From: Kiritimatiellia bacterium
GTDB lineage: Bacteria; Verrucomicrobiota; Kiritimatiellia; RFP12; UBA1067
Direction of reading: 5' to 3'
NCBI GenBank assembly: GCA_017405115.1
Contig: JAFRBA010000230.1
Span: 1 to 38,663 of the forward strand
Length of the DNA: 38,663 nt
Shown: positions 35,926 to 38,663 of the stretch, piece by piece
Layout of the letters: each line of letters starts with the position of its first letter
Numbering within the stretch: the stretch's first letter is position 1
Program-made: the position numbers and the translations under genes
The notes under the pieces: generated by a model
Databases searched by the model: none
The model's input: the letters and a program-made list of their open reading frames with translations, nothing else
What the model was told of the DNA's origin: nothing

Positions 35926-36702
35926 TCATCTTGCCATTTCCTTTGCGGACCGCCCTTCGGCGAGCAACCTCCTCAGAGACACGGCGTCTCCACCCCCGAT
36001 TGCGTCCCGGTAGGCGGCGAGGCGGCCGATGAGGCGGTCGAGCACGGCGCAGAGCGGCTTGCGGTTGAAGAGGAAGAGGTCGGTCCAGATGTCGGGGTCG
36101 ACCGTCGCGACGCGCGTCATGTCCTGGTAGCTGCCGGCCGAGAATCCGGCGTGGCACGCGGCAAGCGAGTCGCGCACGTATGCCGAGGAGACGACGTGGG
36201 CGAGCTGGCTCGTGTAGGCGATCATCTCGTCGTGGTGCGCCGGGTCGGTTACGACGAAGCGGGCGAAGCCTACGGGCGAGAGGAGCTCCTTGAGCCGCTC
36301 GACTGCCGCAGGCGGCGTCCATTCGTAGGGCGTGAGGACCATCGAGGCGCCGTGGAAAAGGCCCGGGGCGGAGTTGACGTAGCCGCCGACCTCCTTGCCG
36401 GCCATGGGGTGCCCGCCTATATACGTCCACTTCGCGGCGCGCGCGACGTCCGCCAGCTCGCGGCAGACCGTCCCCTTCACGCCCGCGGCGTCCGTGACAA
36501 GCGAGTCTGCGGCGAAGTCGCCCGCATGGGCGCATATCCACGGGGCGACGAGGCGCGGCGGCAGGCAGACGACGACGAGCGAGCAGGCGCCCACCGCCTC
36601 GGGCCGCGCGTCCTTCAGGTTCAGGACCTCGTGCCCGGCGGCGCGGAACGCCTTCTCGAAGGAGCCCCCGATGAGCCCCATGCCGCGGATTCCAACGGTC
36701 AT
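35926..36702 (-). CDS. tyrA: Prephenate dehydrogenase
   Basis: 258 residues. It converts prephenate to 4-hydroxyphenylpyruvate in tyrosine synthesis, in the cytosol. N-terminal NAD-binding GMGLIGGS (7-14), substrate-site GGHPMAGKE (96-104) and YTSQLAHV (163-170) with the conserved His. The length fits TyrA without an ACT or chorismate mutase domain. Ribosome site GGAGGAG lies in the end of aroF, whose stop is one base before this ATG. The N-terminal Rossmann part is slightly shorter than usual. Confidence 0.92.
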   Translation of the reverse strand: MTVGIRGMGLIGGSFEKAFRAAGHEVLNLKDARPEAVGACSLVVVCLPPRLVAPWICAHAGDFAADSLVTDAAGVKGTVCRELADVARAAKWTYIGGHPMAGKEVGGYVNSAPGLFHGASMVLTPYEWTPPAAVERLKELLSPVGFARFVVTDPAHHDEMIAYTSQLAHVVSSAYVRDSLAACHAGFSAGSYQDMTRVATVDPDIWTDLFLFNRKPLCAVLDRLIGRLAAYRDAIGGGDAVSLRRLLAEGRSAKEMAR

Positions 36703-36703
36703 C

Positions 36704-37717
36704 TCAGCTCCTCCGCCATGCGTACGGAAGCAAGGCCCTTATCTTCTCCATCGTGTCCGCGAACATCTCGGGCGTCTGGGACTGCACGCCGTCGCAGAGC
36801 GCGTTCTGCGGGTCGTTGTGCACCTCTATGATGAGCCCGTCGGCGCCCATCGCCGCGGCGCCCATCGCGACCGGCTCCACGAGGTGGGCGTATCCGGTGG
36901 CGTGGCTCGGGTCTATGACGACGGGCAGGTGCGAGAGGCGCTTCAGCACGGGGATTACAGTAAGGTCGATCGTGTTGCGCGTCGAAGTCTCGAACGTGCG
37001 GATGCCCCTCTCGCAGAGCATGACGTTCGGGTTGCCGCTCGCCATGATGTACTCCGCGCTCATCAGCAGCTCCTGGAGCGTCGCGCTCATGCCGCGCTTG
37101 AGGAGTATCGGCTTCTTCGTCATCGACCCGACCTCCTTAAGCAGGTCGAAGTTCTGCATGTTCCTCGCGCCGATCTGGATCACGTCGACGTCGTTGAAGA
37201 GCGGCAGGTGCTCGATCGCCATGAGTTCCGTGACGATGGGGAGGCCCGTCTCGCGCTTTGCCTCGAGGAGTATCTCAAGCCCGCGCTTGCCGAGGCCCTG
37301 GAACGAGTACGGCGAGGTGCGCGGCTTGAACGCGCCGCCGCGCATGAGCGTCGCGCCGGCAGCCTTCACCGCCTTGGCGATGCCGACCATCTGCTCCACC
37401 GACTCCACGCTGCACGGTCCCGCTATCACCTGGAAGTTGCCCCCTCCGATCTTCACGCCGGAGCAGTCGACGACGGAGTCCTCCGGGTGGAACTTGCGGT
37501 TGGCCGCCTTGTAGGGCTCCTGGATCCGCTGCACGCGCTCCACCACGCTCAGCGCCTGCACGAGGCCGATGTCCATCTTGGCGACGTCGCCGACGCAGCC
37601 GATGACCGTCTCGCGGTCGCCAGCCGACACGTTCGGCTTGATGTTGCGGGCCCTGAGCCAGCCGAGCAGCGACTCGACCTGGCCCTTGTCCGCGTCCTTC
37701 TTCAGTACGATTATCAT
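36704..37717 (-). CDS. aroF: 3-deoxy-7-phosphoheptulonate synthase (AroF type, N-terminal regulatory domain)
   Basis: 337 residues. It condenses phosphoenolpyruvate and erythrose 4-phosphate to DAHP, the first shikimate step. Residues 1-70 form the ferredoxin-like regulatory domain of the Thermotoga-type enzyme. The catalytic barrel shows AGPCSVES (99-106, metal-ligand Cys102), KPRTSPYSFQG (131-141), LLKRGMSAT and VVIDPSHATG. The length is normal. Ribosome site AGAAGGAAG. It stands between pheA and tyrA, a typical aromatic operon, and feedback control through the N-terminal domain is expected from the family. Confidence 0.95.
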   Translation of the reverse strand: MIIVLKKDADKGQVESLLGWLRARNIKPNVSAGDRETVIGCVGDVAKMDIGLVQALSVVERVQRIQEPYKAANRKFHPEDSVVDCSGVKIGGGNFQVIAGPCSVESVEQMVGIAKAVKAAGATLMRGGAFKPRTSPYSFQGLGKRGLEILLEAKRETGLPIVTELMAIEHLPLFNDVDVIQIGARNMQNFDLLKEVGSMTKKPILLKRGMSATLQELLMSAEYIMASGNPNVMLCERGIRTFETSTRNTIDLTVIPVLKRLSHLPVVIDPSHATGYAHLVEPVAMGAAAMGADGLIIEVHNDPQNALCDGVQSQTPEMFADTMEKIRALLPYAWRRS

Positions 37718-37770
37718 CTTGTGCTTCCTTCTTGATTGTCATGCGCCGGCGTTTTCCACGCGGCGGCTCG

Positions 37771-38663
37771 TCACTCCTCGTACGCCCCGAGGAACGTGAA
37801 ATGCTCGATGTCCGGATCGTTCGCGAGGCCCGTCAGGAGGCGCACGACGCGCTCGTCGAACGGGGATGCCTCGAGCTCGAATATGAATCGGAACTCGAAG
37901 TCGGAGCCTTCGACCGGACGGGACTCCAGCTTGGTGAGGTTTACGCCGACCGAGGCGAAGCGCACCAGCACGTCCGCAAGGGCGCCCGGCCTGTGCCCAA
38001 GGCTCATCAACAGGGATATCTTGTTGGCCCTGGGGTATATCTCGTCGGTTTTCGAGATGCAGATGAAGCGCGTGAAGTTGCTGGTTGTGTCGGATATCTC
38101 CTCTGCGACTGGCTCGAGCCCGTAGAGCGCCGCGCATTCGCGCGAAGCGATCACCGCCGCGTCGCGGCGCCCGGAGACGGAGAGCTCCTTGGCGGCGACG
38201 GCTGTGTTCGACGCCGGAACGCACCGGATGGACGGGTGCGCGGCGAAGAAGTTCGCGCACTGGGCCAGCGCGTGCGGATGGCTGGTGATCTCGCGGACGT
38301 CCTCGAGGCGCACGCCCCTGGGCGCCAGCAGCACGTGGTGTATCCGCAGGCGCGTCGCCCGGACGATCTTGAAGGAGTGGCGGGCCATCAGGTCGTAGAC
38401 GGCGGTGACGCTGCCGGCCTTGGAGTTCTCTATCGGCAGCACGCCGTAGTCGCACATCCCCTTCTCGACCGCGTTGAAGACGTCCTCGAAACCCTTGAAG
38501 TAGAGTATGGACGGGAACTTGACCATTGTGCAAAGCGCCTGCTGCGAATAGCCGCCCTCCGCGCCGGGGCAGGCCACGGTCGCGCGGGACGGGAAGGATT
38601 CGCCCGCGGCGGCCCGTGCGGCGGCGAGCTCCGCGGCGGCCCGGCTCGCCGCGGAGCGGACGC
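37771..38663 (-). CDS. pheA: Prephenate dehydratase, 5' end outside the window
   Basis: The frame is open to the window edge and has no start. Visible parts are a linker (..ELAAARAAAGESFPSRAT), the prephenate dehydratase domain (VACPGAEGGYSQQAL, GVLPIENSKAGSV, ITSHPHALAQCANFF, TTSNFTRFICI with the catalytic TRF) and a C-terminal ACT domain (GALADVLVRFASVGVNLTKLESRP). The Ala-rich linker before the dehydratase suggests an N-terminal chorismate mutase domain just outside, as in bifunctional P-proteins. It makes phenylpyruvate for phenylalanine; the ACT domain with ESRP is the phenylalanine allosteric site. Confidence 0.94.
   Translation of the reverse strand, partial: VRSAASRAAAELAAARAAAGESFPSRATVACPGAEGGYSQQALCTMVKFPSILYFKGFEDVFNAVEKGMCDYGVLPIENSKAGSVTAVYDLMARHSFKIVRATRLRIHHVLLAPRGVRLEDVREITSHPHALAQCANFFAAHPSIRCVPASNTAVAAKELSVSGRRDAAVIASRECAALYGLEPVAEEISDTTSNFTRFICISKTDEIYPRANKISLLMSLGHRPGALADVLVRFASVGVNLTKLESRPVEGSDFEFRFIFELEASPFDERVVRLLTGLANDPDIEHFTFLGAYEE

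Overview
The window is bacterial DNA of roughly 60% GC and is almost entirely transcribed from the minus strand. Promoters have TATAAT-type -10 boxes and ribosome sites are AAGGA/GGAGG-like. The combination of giant LamG-containing secreted glycosidase-like proteins, autotransporter-repeat surface proteins, many Gfo/Idh/MocA oxidoreductases, an AraC/XylR sensor and small palindromic repeats suggests an anaerobic polysaccharide degrader of the PVC group (Kiritimatiellota/Lentisphaerota/Verrucomicrobiota). That placement is an inference from gene content; no marker gene is present.

Layout from the right edge, in the direction of transcription. (1) 38663-35926: aromatic amino acid genes pheA (its start lies outside the window), aroF-type DAHP synthase and tyrA. 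(2) 35913-14415: a long polysaccharide/sugar locus. It holds an AraC-type regulator with a LacI-like sensor domain, a MocA oxidoreductase, an MDR dehydrogenase, an MFS transporter, a 1501-residue frame joining a quinone oxidoreductase to a secreted CE7-like esterase/DUF4838/CBM9-like enzyme, a ThuA-SGNH fusion, a giant glycine-rich surface protein, a LamG/glycosidase-like protein, a Tat-exported MocA protein and a second LamG/glycosidase-like protein. The first four junctions are 4-base stop/start overlaps, and the later gaps are about 20-50 bp. (3) 14400-12430: a decayed island with an SNase fragment, a 30-bp palindromic tandem array, one plus-strand hypothetical gene, two copies of a ~140-bp repeat, a 22-bp-period array and an rpiB remnant. 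(4) 12413-9968: a DUF4143-type ATPase, then a two-gene unit of unknown function ending in a membrane-anchored protein. (5) 9827-2717: a GntR-type repressor with a LacI-like sensor, a third LamG/glycosidase-like protein and a frameshifted autotransporter-repeat protein. (6) 2689-1: a truncated secreted-protein gene, a group II intron without reverse transcriptase whose 3' end lies in the signal-peptide region of a GH16 gene, and the 5' end of a second related intron running off the left edge.

Working model: regions 2 and 5 encode uptake and degradation of an acetylated, branched plant-type glycan. Esterases and LamG/DUF4838 enzymes would act outside or in the periplasm, the MFS transporter would import products, and the MocA/MDR enzymes would oxidise them. 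The AraC and GntR regulators would sense sugars. The strongest candidates for something undescribed are the intron-GH16 arrangement, the LamG/glycosidase-like family present in three paralogues, and the internal-signal-peptide fusion. The substrate is inferred, not shown.
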